From the NCBI RefSeq assembly GCF_918731615.1, contig NZ_OU957226.1, positions 2,357,501 through 2,421,500 of the forward strand: a stretch of DNA of 64,000 nt, written 5' to 3'. The position numbers and the translations under genes are program-made. Shown one piece after another: positions 51,374 through 59,340 of this stretch. A model generated the notes under the pieces. It was not told the origin of the DNA and searched no databases. It was given only the letters and a program-made list of their open reading frames with translations. Each line of letters opens with the position of its first letter. Position 1 is the stretch's first letter. The DNA is from Flavobacterium sp. CECT 9288. GTDB taxonomy: Bacteria > Bacteroidota > Bacteroidia > Flavobacteriales > Flavobacteriaceae.

Positions 51374-53269
51374 ATGAATGATGCTCTTGCTGTTCTTCAA
51401 AAATATTGGAAACACAACTCCTTTAGATCGCTTCAAAATGAAATCATTCAATCTGTCTTGCAAGGTCAAGACACCTTTGCAATATTACCAACAGGAGGTG
51501 GAAAATCAGTGTGCTTTCAAGTCCCAGCGCTTTTAAACAAAGGAATATGCCTTGTCATTTCGCCACTAGTAGCATTAATGAAAGATCAAGTAGCTAATTT
51601 ACAATCAAAAGGCATCAAAGCAATAGCCTTGACAGGAGGCATTAGAAGCGAAGAAATGATAGATTTGCTAGACAACTGTCAATACGGTGATTATAAATTT
51701 CTTTACTTATCACCCGAGCGCTTACAATCAGACTGGATTATTGACCGCATAAAAAAACTACCTATAAATTTAATCACAATTGATGAAGCGCATTGTGTAT
51801 CCCAATGGGGACATGATTTTAGACCCGCATACCTAAAAATTTCTACACTTAAAGAGTACTTCCCAAAAACTCCTTTTCTGGCCTTAACCGCAAGTGCAAC
51901 TCCCCGAGTAAAAACAGATATCATACAACAACTTAGTCTTGAGAAGCCAATATTATTTGAAAAATCTTTTTCAAGACCAAACATTGCTTACATGGTTTTT
52001 GAAGTTGAGGATAAATTGTTTAGAGTGGAACAAGTTTTAAAAAAAAATCCAGAACCTTCTATTATTTATGTTCGAAACAGAAAATCAACCCTTGATATTG
52101 CTTCCCAATTGCATAGTTTAGGATTTAAAGCTACTTACTATCACGGAGGTCTCACTACGAAAGAGAAAGATAAAAACATGCAGGCCTGGATGCAGGAAGA
52201 GGCACAAGTCATTGTAACAACAAATGCTTTTGGAATGGGAATAGACAAGCCTAATGTAAAAACGGTAATACACATACAATTACCAGAAAACATGGAGAAT
52301 TATTACCAAGAAGCGGGTCGTGCGGGTCGAAATGAAGAAAAAGCTTTTGCAATTCTTCTCACGAGTCCATCAGATATAATTCATGCCGAAAATCAATTTT
52401 TAAACAGTTTGCCTGACAAGAAATTTCTAAACCTAATGTATGTAAAGCTTTGCAATTATTTTCAAATTGCCTACGGCGAAGGTATTGACGAGCAATTTAC
52501 ATTTAATTTGAATCAATTTTGCATCAAGTATAAATTTCCTACCTTAAAAACGTATGCTGCAATGCAGTTTTTAGACCGCCAAGGAGTCATTACTTTATCA
52601 CAAGAATTCTCAGAGAAAATCACTTTGCAATTCACCATACCGTCAAAAGAAGTAATTCGATACATGAGTTTGAATCCAAATGATGAAGAAATAATTTTAG
52701 CTATTTTGCGCACATATCCAGGTATATACGAGATGCAAACCCCTTTCAACCTGCAGCTTGTAGCAAAAAAATCAAATCATAAGGAAGCTCAAGTACAAGC
52801 TGTTTTACTCAAATTAAAAGAAAAAAATATAGTAGAATACCACTCTAAAAATAATGACACTACATTAGTTTTTAATGAAATTAGAGAAGACGAGAGAACA
52901 ATAAATAGAATATCCAAACATTTAGAACATCAAAACCAATTAAAAAAAACTCAGCTAGAGTCTGTAATTGCGTACATAAAAAATAAAAACACTTGCAAAA
53001 GTCTACTAATCCTAGACTATTTTGGAGAGAAAAACATACAGAATTGTGGTCACTGCTCCTATTGTATTACCCATAAAATAAAGAAAAAAGACAGTAAGAA
53101 TCTTGCTCAAGAAATAGTAACTTTGCTCAAGCAAGGAGATTTAAGCTCCAGAGATATTCAAAATAAAACCAATAGTTCAACCGAAGACGTTTTTTCCGTT
53201 TTACAAGATTTATTAGAAAACAACATCATATTGGTTCAACCAAACAATACTTACACATTACGATTATGA
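51374..53269 (+). CDS. recQ: ATP-dependent DNA helicase RecQ
   Basis: A 631-residue 3'-to-5' DNA helicase for recombination and fork repair. Motif I is PTGGGKSVCFQVPAL and motif II is IDEAHCVSQWGHDFRP; FGMGIDKPNVKTVIH and the QEAGRAGRNEEKA region with the arginine finger come later. The zinc-binding Cys lie in the CKSLLILDYFGEKN block and the CGHCSYC that follows. A winged-helix-like tail follows, and there is no clear HRDC domain. Its end overlaps the fmt start by four bases. Confidence 0.94.
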   Translation: MNDALAVLQKYWKHNSFRSLQNEIIQSVLQGQDTFAILPTGGGKSVCFQVPALLNKGICLVISPLVALMKDQVANLQSKGIKAIALTGGIRSEEMIDLLDNCQYGDYKFLYLSPERLQSDWIIDRIKKLPINLITIDEAHCVSQWGHDFRPAYLKISTLKEYFPKTPFLALTASATPRVKTDIIQQLSLEKPILFEKSFSRPNIAYMVFEVEDKLFRVEQVLKKNPEPSIIYVRNRKSTLDIASQLHSLGFKATYYHGGLTTKEKDKNMQAWMQEEAQVIVTTNAFGMGIDKPNVKTVIHIQLPENMENYYQEAGRAGRNEEKAFAILLTSPSDIIHAENQFLNSLPDKKFLNLMYVKLCNYFQIAYGEGIDEQFTFNLNQFCIKYKFPTLKTYAAMQFLDRQGVITLSQEFSEKITLQFTIPSKEVIRYMSLNPNDEEIILAILRTYPGIYEMQTPFNLQLVAKKSNHKEAQVQAVLLKLKEKNIVEYHSKNNDTTLVFNEIREDERTINRISKHLEHQNQLKKTQLESVIAYIKNKNTCKSLLILDYFGEKNIQNCGHCSYCITHKIKKKDSKNLAQEIVTLLKQGDLSSRDIQNKTNSSTEDVFSVLQDLLENNIILVQPNNTYTLRL

Positions 53270-54216
53270 CAGATAAATTACGAATTGTATTTATGGGAAC
53301 TCCAGACTTTGCAGTTGGGATACTTGATACTATTTTAAAAAACAACTATAATGTAGTAGGTGTCATCACTGCAGCTGACAAACCTGCTGGACGCGGTCAA
53401 AAAATAAAATTTTCGGCTGTAAAAGAATTTGCGTTACAAAATCAGCTTCCATTATTACAACCAGTAAGCTTGAAAGATGAAGCTTTTTTATCCGAATTAA
53501 AAAATTTAAACGCTAATTTACATATTGTAGTAGCATTTAGAATGTTGCCAAAAGTTGTTTGGGACATGCCCGCATTAGGAACATTCAACCTACACGCTTC
53601 CCTACTTCCTGAATATAGAGGAGCTGCTCCCATAAACTGGGCAATTATCAATGGCGAAAGTAAAACAGGAGTCACTACCTTTTTCATTGATGATAAAATT
53701 GATACAGGTGCCATGATCATGAGCGATGAAATCCATATTGATGACAATGAAAACGCAGGACAGCTTCACGATAGACTAATGGATCTAGGAAGTAAAACGG
53801 TAATCAGAACATTAGAAATGATTACAAAGGGTGATGTTTCTACTCAAATTCAAGAAGATCATAAAGACATAAAAACTGCTTACAAATTACACAAAGACAA
53901 TTGTAAAATAGACTGGTCAAAACCCGCTAGTGTGGTGCACAACCTAATACGAGGACTTAGCCCTTATCCATCCGCATGGTGCTATATCAAAGACAATGAA
54001 GAGGAATGGAATGTGAAAATTTACGAATCTGAGGTGATTATTGAGAAGCATGGTCTTGAAATAGGAAGTATACATTGTACCAAGAAAGAATTAAAAATTG
54101 CTGTTTCTGACGGATTTGTAAAAATACTCAGCTTACAATTTCCCGGAAAGAAAAGAATGAATACAGGTAATTTATTAAATGGAATTGTTTTTTCTGCTTT
54201 TGCAAAAGCGTATTAG
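53266..54216 (+). CDS. fmt: Methionyl-tRNA formyltransferase
   Basis: Formylates the initiator Met-tRNA using 10-formyltetrahydrofolate. The 316 residues include the N-terminal IVFMGTPDFAVGILDTILKN, the catalytic LHASLLPEYRGAAPINWAII block and the C-terminal tRNA-binding barrel (about 205-316). The ATG overlaps the recQ stop (ATGA), so the two are translationally coupled. No def gene is adjacent. Confidence 0.95.
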   Translation: MTDKLRIVFMGTPDFAVGILDTILKNNYNVVGVITAADKPAGRGQKIKFSAVKEFALQNQLPLLQPVSLKDEAFLSELKNLNANLHIVVAFRMLPKVVWDMPALGTFNLHASLLPEYRGAAPINWAIINGESKTGVTTFFIDDKIDTGAMIMSDEIHIDDNENAGQLHDRLMDLGSKTVIRTLEMITKGDVSTQIQEDHKDIKTAYKLHKDNCKIDWSKPASVVHNLIRGLSPYPSAWCYIKDNEEEWNVKIYESEVIIEKHGLEIGSIHCTKKELKIAVSDGFVKILSLQFPGKKRMNTGNLLNGIVFSAFAKAY

Positions 54217-54310
54217 CCCCTACAAAACAAGGGAATCACAGTGAGAAACCTAGATTTATCAACAAAAAAAGCAAGTTATCAACAAATTAAACTAAATTAA
54301 CACAAAACAC

Positions 54311-54340
54311 TTGCGAGGAAAGGAAATCCACTTAAATTTG
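54311..54340 (+). promoter_or_regulatory. Bacteroidota-type promoter of the HU gene
   Basis: TTG at 54311-54313, a spacer of exactly 19 bases and TAAATTTG at 54333-54340; the start codon is 43 bases further on. Confidence 0.82.
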
Positions 54341-54383
54341 TATATTAACAATATTTGATAACCAACAATTAATAACTATTATT

Positions 54384-54656
54384 ATGAACAAATCAGAATT
54401 AATCGATGCTATCGCTGCAGATGCAGGAATAACAAAAGCTGCTGCAAAATTAGCTTTAGAGTCTTTTTTAGGTAACGTGGGAGAAACCTTGAAAAAAGGT
54501 GGTAGAATTTCATTAGTAGGTTTTGGATCTTGGTCAGTATCTGCTAGAGCTGCAAGAGATGGTAGAAATCCTCAAACAGGTAAAACAATTCAAATTGCAG
54601 CAAAAAATGTAGTGAAATTTAAAGCTGGAGCTGAACTTGAAAGTGCAGTAAACTAA
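54384..54656 (+). CDS. HU family DNA-binding protein
   Basis: A 90-residue nucleoid protein that bends and compacts DNA. It opens MNKSELIDAIAADAGITKAA and has the beta-arm block GRNPQTGKTIQIAAKNVVKF with the Pro that kinks DNA. The length is typical of HU. It is a single-gene unit between a consensus promoter and a strong terminator, as expected of an abundant protein. HU and IHF cannot be told apart fully by eye. Confidence 0.95.
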   Translation: MNKSELIDAIAADAGITKAAAKLALESFLGNVGETLKKGGRISLVGFGSWSVSARAARDGRNPQTGKTIQIAAKNVVKFKAGAELESAVN

Positions 54657-54679
54657 TTTTAGAACACCATATATAGACA

Positions 54680-54708
54680 AAACCTTCCATTTGGAAGGTT
54701 TTTTTTTG
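54680..54708 (+). terminator. Terminator after the HU gene
   Basis: AACCTTCC-ATTT-GGAAGGTT... hairpin followed by nine T. The next gene's frame is open through it, which argues against the upstream start at 54691. Confidence 0.9.
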
Positions 54709-54774
54709 CATTTCAACGAAAATATTTATGAATTAAATAATAAAAACCTTAATTTTAATAAAAAAATTATCCCA

Positions 54775-55335
54775 ATGATTACAGATAAATTAAAAAAAGG
54801 ACATTTGCTCATTGCAGAACCTTCCATAATTGGCGACTTATCATTCAACAGATCAGTAATTTTACTAGCTGATTACAACCAAGAAGGCTCAATAGGTTTT
54901 ATCATTAATAAACCCTTAAAATACACTATTCACGATTTAATTCCTGAAATTGACGCTTCTTTCAAGATTTACAATGGCGGACCTGTAGAACAAGATAACT
55001 TATATTTTATTCATAACATTCCTGATTTGATTCCAAATAGCATTGAAATATCAAATGGTATTTATTGGGGTGGTGATTTTGAATTCACAAAAGAACTTAT
55101 CAATAAAGGATCTATTAACAACGACAACATTCGTTTCTTTTTGGGCTATACAGGCTGGCATGAAAACCAACTGGAAACCGAAATGAAAAGCAATTCATGG
55201 ATCATAACAGCAAATAGTTATGAAAACAAGATCATTGGAAAATCTGCAACTCATTTCTGGAAAGAACAAATAATGGAACTTGGGGGTGATTACCTAATAT
55301 GGTCAAATGCACCTGAAAACCCTTATTTAAACTAA
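54775..55335 (+). CDS. YqgE/AlgH family protein
   Basis: A 186-residue protein of the UPF0301 family: KKGHLLIAEPSIIGDLSFNR, GFIINKPL, then YNGGPVEQDN, LGYTGWHENQLETEM and WSNAPENPYLN are the conserved blocks in order. Function not established; Pseudomonas AlgH is linked to alginate control. The start is set at the ATG at 54775 because the upstream part of the frame crosses the HU terminator. The stop overlaps the convergent aminotransferase stop by two bases. Confidence 0.88.
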   Translation: MITDKLKKGHLLIAEPSIIGDLSFNRSVILLADYNQEGSIGFIINKPLKYTIHDLIPEIDASFKIYNGGPVEQDNLYFIHNIPDLIPNSIEISNGIYWGGDFEFTKELINKGSINNDNIRFFLGYTGWHENQLETEMKSNSWIITANSYENKIIGKSATHFWKEQIMELGGDYLIWSNAPENPYLN

Positions 55336-56168
55336 TTTTGCACAAGCTTATTTATTTCATCAAGTAACTGTAAAGCTATTATTGAAACATATGTTTTTTT
55401 ACGATAGTGTGTTATTGGTTGAATTCCTTTTATTACATTGGTAACAAATAATTCATCTGCTTTTTGAAGATCAAACGGAGAAATTACCTCTTCAAATACT
55501 TCAAGATTATCTATTTTTTTTGCTATTTGCAAAATTTGTTTTCGCATAATACCATTCAAACAACCTTCAGAAATGGGCGGCGTTATTAGCTTATGTCCTT
55601 GCACCATAAATATATTTCCTTGAAGTGCTTCGGCTACATTTTTACTGTCATTGAGCAAGATACAATTGTCTAAGCCATTCTCACTAGCAAAAATACTACC
55701 CGTTATATTGATAATTTTATTTGTTGTTTTAATACTCGAAAGTAATTGTTTAGAAATATAAAAATCCTTGTATAAATCTACTTCATACTTTTTATCTTCA
55801 ATATAGTAACGAGAATTTTCAATTGAAACTACTTGAATCAAATATGATACGGTTTGATTTTGTGGCAAATAATACCCGCCTTCGTTTCTAAAAACTGTAA
55901 TTCGGGCTCTTGCCGAACTAGACATTTCATTTTTAAGTACCAAAGAGATAATTTCTTCTTCAAGAAACTCCATGGTGAAATTCATAGGAATCTCCATTCG
56001 CAACACACGCATGGACGCCATTAATCTGAAATAGTGATCCTCTAGAAAAAGAATTTTATTATTTACAATTTTGACTGTTTCAAAAACACCATCACCATAC
56101 AAAAAAGCACGGTTTTGTCCCCATTTGCAATCATCTTGAGAAACAATTGTTCCGTTAAAATTAACCAT
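55332..56168 (-). CDS. Class IV PLP-dependent aminotransferase (aminodeoxychorismate lyase or branched-chain type)
   Basis: A 278-residue fold-type IV enzyme. DDCKWGQNRAFLYGDGVFET is the usual opening, the PLP Lys is in SIKTTNKI, and NVAEALQGNIFMVQGHKLIT and GCLNGIMRKQIL are the phosphate-binding blocks. The closest groups are PabC (folate branch), branched-chain and D-amino-acid aminotransferases; the motifs do not decide between them. The gene is followed by the convergent yqgE-like gene, and the START-like gene lies 51 bases upstream on the same strand. Confidence 0.85.
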   Translation of the reverse strand: MVNFNGTIVSQDDCKWGQNRAFLYGDGVFETVKIVNNKILFLEDHYFRLMASMRVLRMEIPMNFTMEFLEEEIISLVLKNEMSSSARARITVFRNEGGYYLPQNQTVSYLIQVVSIENSRYYIEDKKYEVDLYKDFYISKQLLSSIKTTNKIINITGSIFASENGLDNCILLNDSKNVAEALQGNIFMVQGHKLITPPISEGCLNGIMRKQILQIAKKIDNLEVFEEVISPFDLQKADELFVTNVIKGIQPITHYRKKTYVSIIALQLLDEINKLVQN

Positions 56169-56218
56169 AAAAAAAGCCCTAAAATTAGTTAGGGCAAATA
56201 TAGTTATAAATACTATTT

Positions 56219-56611
56219 TTAAACAGAACCTATGAGATGTTTTAAATCAGAAATTTGATTTTCCCATAATAAAGTAGCTTCGCTAACCTCTCCTTTTTCG
56301 GCAAAGTCAACTACCATTAGTGATACATCTTTAGTAAGCTCATCAACCAGAATGTGTAGTTCAAAAAAGTACTCTGTATCCTTACTATTCTCATCAACCC
56401 ATTTGAATTTCACTTTTTCACCCGTTTTTTTTGAAGCAAGTCTAGCCTTTTCCTCTGAATCATTCCAAATAAAGGTAAAAAATTCTCCTCTAGAGTTAAC
56501 GTTATCTGCAAACCATTCTGACAACCCTGATGGAGTTGATATATATTGATACAGTAATTGAGGTGATGAATTTATGGGAAACTCGATTTCGTAACGTACT
56601 TTTTGATCCAT
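56219..56611 (-). CDS. START-like/AHSA1 domain protein
   Basis: A 130-residue SRPBCC-superfamily protein: KVRYEIEFPINSSPQLLYQY, then LSEWFADNVNSRGEFFTFIW and a C-terminal helix starting SEATLLWENQ. It lies upstream of, and reads toward, the class IV aminotransferase gene. This small stand-alone form is common in Flavobacteria and has no known function. Confidence 0.8.
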   Translation of the reverse strand: MDQKVRYEIEFPINSSPQLLYQYISTPSGLSEWFADNVNSRGEFFTFIWNDSEEKARLASKKTGEKVKFKWVDENSKDTEYFFELHILVDELTKDVSLMVVDFAEKGEVSEATLLWENQISDLKHLIGSV

Positions 56612-56700
56612 GAGATACTTTTGTATTTTTTTGGAAATATATAGATAATTACCACATAAAAAAAGGATTTTGAAAAATATTTTTTTTTATTAATTTATGC

Positions 56701-56730
56701 TTGCAAGCTCTAAATTTATTTCTATATTTG
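56701..56730 (+). promoter_or_regulatory. Bacteroidota-type promoter of tRNA-Met
   Basis: TTG at 56701-56703, a spacer of exactly 19 bases and TATATTTG at 56723-56730, 36 bases before the tRNA. Confidence 0.85.
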
Positions 56731-56765
56731 CACCCGCAATGAGGGACAGTTAACCACCCTCCTAT

Positions 56766-56839
56766 GGCGAGATAGCTCAGTTGGTTAGAGCGCAGGATTC
56801 ATAACCCTGAGGTCCCGAGTTCAAATCTCGGTCTCGCTA
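56766..56839 (+). tRNA. tRNA-Met (anticodon CAT)
   Basis: Full cloverleaf: acceptor GGCGAGA with TCTCGCT (G-T at pair 1), D stem GCTC/GAGC, anticodon loop TTCATAA, T stem CCGAG/CTCGG and discriminator A. The top pair of the anticodon stem is an A-C mismatch. CCA is not encoded. The sequence is not of initiator type; a CAT-anticodon tRNA-Ile modified by TilS cannot be fully excluded. A recombinase gene follows 65 bases later, a common arrangement at integrated elements. Confidence 0.92.
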
Positions 56840-56870
56840 CAAGTTTTAAAAATCATAAAGTCTAGATTTT

Positions 56871-56904
56871 AAGCGGTATTAAAGCAATTTAATACCGCTT
56901 TTTT
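56871..56904 (+). terminator. Terminator between tRNA-Met and the integrase gene
   Basis: AAGCGGTATT and AATACCGCTT arms with a 10-base loop and a T-run that ends at the integrase ATG. Confidence 0.85.
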
Positions 56905-58122
56905 ATGTCGAATTTATTACGATATTTACAATCTGAACACGATTTTGAACACGATTTGAAAGAAAAGAAGAAATACTCCGAACCAAAGATCTACGATGCA
57001 GACGGTGATTTGTCAAAACGTTGGTATGTTTATTTTTCTTTTAGAAAAACTGCTGATCTAACCCTAACTAGATTTCCTAGTAACATTTATGCTCCGCAAC
57101 ATCTTGATAAAAAAGGGAGACTTCAATGGTTAAAAAGTATCCAACGTAACTTATCGATACTTTTAAAGGACGGCTTCAATCCCTATGACCCAAATAACAA
57201 CTTTGAATTTGAAAGTGAAGAAAGTTTAAGCCATTCTATAAGAGAAGCTTTTGAATTTGCTTTGAACATTAAAAAAAGTACCTTAGCAGGTACGTCCTAT
57301 CAGGGATTAGAGGGCAGAATGCTGCGATTTGAAAAATGGCTAAATGAAAATGGGTTTAAAAACAGCCTAATTACATCTGTAAACAAGAAAGTGGTCACAT
57401 CCTACTTAAACGAAATTTTAATTGCTACATCGGCTAAAAACAGAAATAACACGCGTACTGACATCAGTTCTATGTTTACTGTTTTAGCAGATAATGAAAT
57501 CATTCCTGACAACTTTATTCATAAGATTCCAGTTTTAAAAAGTACTCCTGAGAAAAATAAATCTTTTACTAGTGATCAAGAAACTGAAATTTTTAAATAT
57601 TTAAACGAGAACAATAAGTTACTATCCCTGTATGTTAAATTCATTTCATTTAACTTTTTAAGGCCAGTGGAAGTGAATCGTATTAAAATTGGCGACATTG
57701 ATTTAAATGATAAAATTTTAAAAATTAAAACCAAAACAGGATTCAAAGTAAAGAGGATACCTCAACTGCTTATTGAAGAAATTCCTGATCTCTCCATTTA
57801 TAAAAGTGATGCCTATTTATTTGGAAGAAAAGATTTTGGCCAATACTGGAAAGCCTCAGAAAATAGCAGAAGAAATGATTTTTCGGATTATTTTTTAGAA
57901 GTCAAAAAGAAATTTGGGTTCGATAAAAATTATGGATTATACAGTTTCAGACATACTTTTATAACTAAACTTTACAATACTTTCATAAAAGAAATGACAC
58001 CTGATGAAGCCGAATCAAATATAATGTCTATCACTGGCCACACCAGTAAAACGGCTCTTAGAAAGTACTTAAGGGAGATCAATGCCTATATACCTGATGA
58101 TTATTCTAAGTATATTAGGTAG
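56905..58122 (+). CDS. Tyrosine-type integrase/recombinase next to tRNA-Met
   Basis: A 405-residue tyrosine recombinase of the Bacteroidota phage/ICE type: an N-terminal region (about 1-110), a core-binding helical domain (110-220) and the catalytic domain. Arg in FNFLRPVEVNRI, Arg349 in LYSFRHTF, His379 in ITGHTS and the nucleophile Tyr388 in ALRKYLRE are present; the first His of the usual HxxR box is replaced by Tyr. The ATG lies directly after the T-run of a terminator, so its own promoter is not obvious. It has no excisionase or mobilisation genes within the window. Confidence 0.88.
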   Translation: MSNLLRYLQSEHDFEHDLKEKKKYSEPKIYDADGDLSKRWYVYFSFRKTADLTLTRFPSNIYAPQHLDKKGRLQWLKSIQRNLSILLKDGFNPYDPNNNFEFESEESLSHSIREAFEFALNIKKSTLAGTSYQGLEGRMLRFEKWLNENGFKNSLITSVNKKVVTSYLNEILIATSAKNRNNTRTDISSMFTVLADNEIIPDNFIHKIPVLKSTPEKNKSFTSDQETEIFKYLNENNKLLSLYVKFISFNFLRPVEVNRIKIGDIDLNDKILKIKTKTGFKVKRIPQLLIEEIPDLSIYKSDAYLFGRKDFGQYWKASENSRRNDFSDYFLEVKKKFGFDKNYGLYSFRHTFITKLYNTFIKEMTPDEAESNIMSITGHTSKTALRKYLREINAYIPDDYSKYIR

Positions 58123-58335
58123 TTTATTCTCTTTGTAGAATTACTTAGCATAATTTTGCTTTTTAGTAAAGTACAACTGGTTATAATTGGTCTATAAAGA
58201 AAAGAAAAGCAACTTCAAAGGATAGTGGTTTTGCTTGCTCTATAAGCGCTAAAACGCTGTTAATTGTTTGTCCTAATTTATCTAGACATTAGTTGCAAAC
58301 ATGAGGCTAAGTAAGCCCTCAAAATACATCCTTAG

Positions 58336-58785
58336 ATAAAGTCAGGAGACTTTATAACGTTTACAGCTTTCAACACGATCTAAAAAAGCTCGAAGTCGGA
58401 GACGTTCGAGCAGCACACACAAGAAATTTATTTATAAATAAGAACACTGCGCGTAGTGTGGTATTAAAAAAATTGCGCAAAGTCAGAACCATTTGCGCAG
58501 CTTTTCATGAGAACACTTCAGTTAGCGGGGACATTCGCACAGCACGCCCAACTTTTAATAACCTTTTCGTTTTAGAAAAGACTTCGGACAGCTGGGGAAG
58601 ACTTCGGACAACCTGAAAAATGAATTGCAATTGTAGTTTTTTTCCTTAACATATAGACTTACTGTGTAGGCACGGAATGCAATTCCGCGCTATCTAACCG
58701 AAGAAATTTATGCCATATCCGAGCGATCGGGATTTTTTTTGATTTTGCTTATGTTCACGAGCGAGACGCTCGCGCCAGCAGGGGG
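58336..58785. repeat. Array of degenerate hairpins in the 693-bp gap between integrase and RHS locus
   Basis: At least five short hairpins with different stems share a loop like AGTC-GGAGAC and often a CAGC tail: ATAAAGTC/GACTTTAT (58336-58355), CTCGAA/TTCGAG (58389-58410), GCGCAAA/TTTGCGC (58475-58498), a weaker GGGGACATTCGCACAGCAC (58527-58545), and CGAGCG/CGCTCG (58758-58772). Also present are a 13-base direct repeat AAGACTTCGGACA (58578 and 58598) and a CGGAAT/ATTCCG hairpin (58673-58687). No open frame of note is seen. The rest of 58123-58815 shows nothing else. Confidence 0.6.
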
Positions 58786-58815
58786 ATACTTGCGCCAGCT
58801 GTTTTTTTATTCACA

Positions 58816-59331
58816 CTAACTGAGTTTTATTAAGTTCTTGTTTTGTGTCCATTCAGCAAGATTTTTTTTAAATAAAATATTTATATCTTCTGTAAAAAAC
58901 CAATTGCCACTATATTCCGTTTTCTTTAAAAATTCTTTTTTAAATTCTTTTAAAAGTTTATTAGCTTCACTTATAAAATCATCGCTCTTAAGAGTAAACT
59001 TGCCATCTTCGTAATATTTCGGTGTGTAATATAATCGACCCGCTTCGATTGTGCTTTCTTTCGATGGAATACATTTTAAAAACTCTACCACATATGATTT
59101 TTCAGGATTACATAAATAATAACCTTGCTTTTCAATAAATTTATATTCAGTTTGATTTGAATCAAACACAATCTCTACCTTACTTTGGTTAGATAAATTT
59201 TTTTCTTGTTTTATTTCGTCTAAATGCTTTATTAAGTTTGGATATAATTCGAAGCCTTTACTTTTAAAGAAAGCAACAAACCTTTCCTCGTCGTCATTAG
59301 AATGAAAAAAATTAATTTGTTTTGAAATCAT
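58816..59331 (-). CDS. Candidate immunity protein to the RHS toxin
   Basis: A 171-residue soluble protein of no recognised family. It is Lys-, Glu- and aromatic-rich, with a mixed alpha-beta pattern, no signal peptide and no membrane helix. It starts 9 bases after the stop of the RHS toxin gene on the same strand, the usual place and size of an immunity gene, so binding and blocking the C-terminal nuclease-like toxin is the inferred job. It could instead be an unrelated passenger gene. Confidence 0.6.
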   Translation of the reverse strand: MISKQINFFHSNDDEERFVAFFKSKGFELYPNLIKHLDEIKQEKNLSNQSKVEIVFDSNQTEYKFIEKQGYYLCNPEKSYVVEFLKCIPSKESTIEAGRLYYTPKYYEDGKFTLKSDDFISEANKLLKEFKKEFLKKTEYSGNWFFTEDINILFKKNLAEWTQNKNLIKLS

Positions 59332-59340
59332 AATTTTAAA

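Noticed and set aside
54691-54774. Upstream start of the YqgE-like protein
   Set aside because: It lies in the T-run of the HU terminator, and the added residues do not match the family.
58336-58785. CRISPR array in the hairpin-rich gap
   Set aside because: The units vary in stem and spacing, there are no identical repeats of 24-40 bases with regular spacers, and no cas gene is near.
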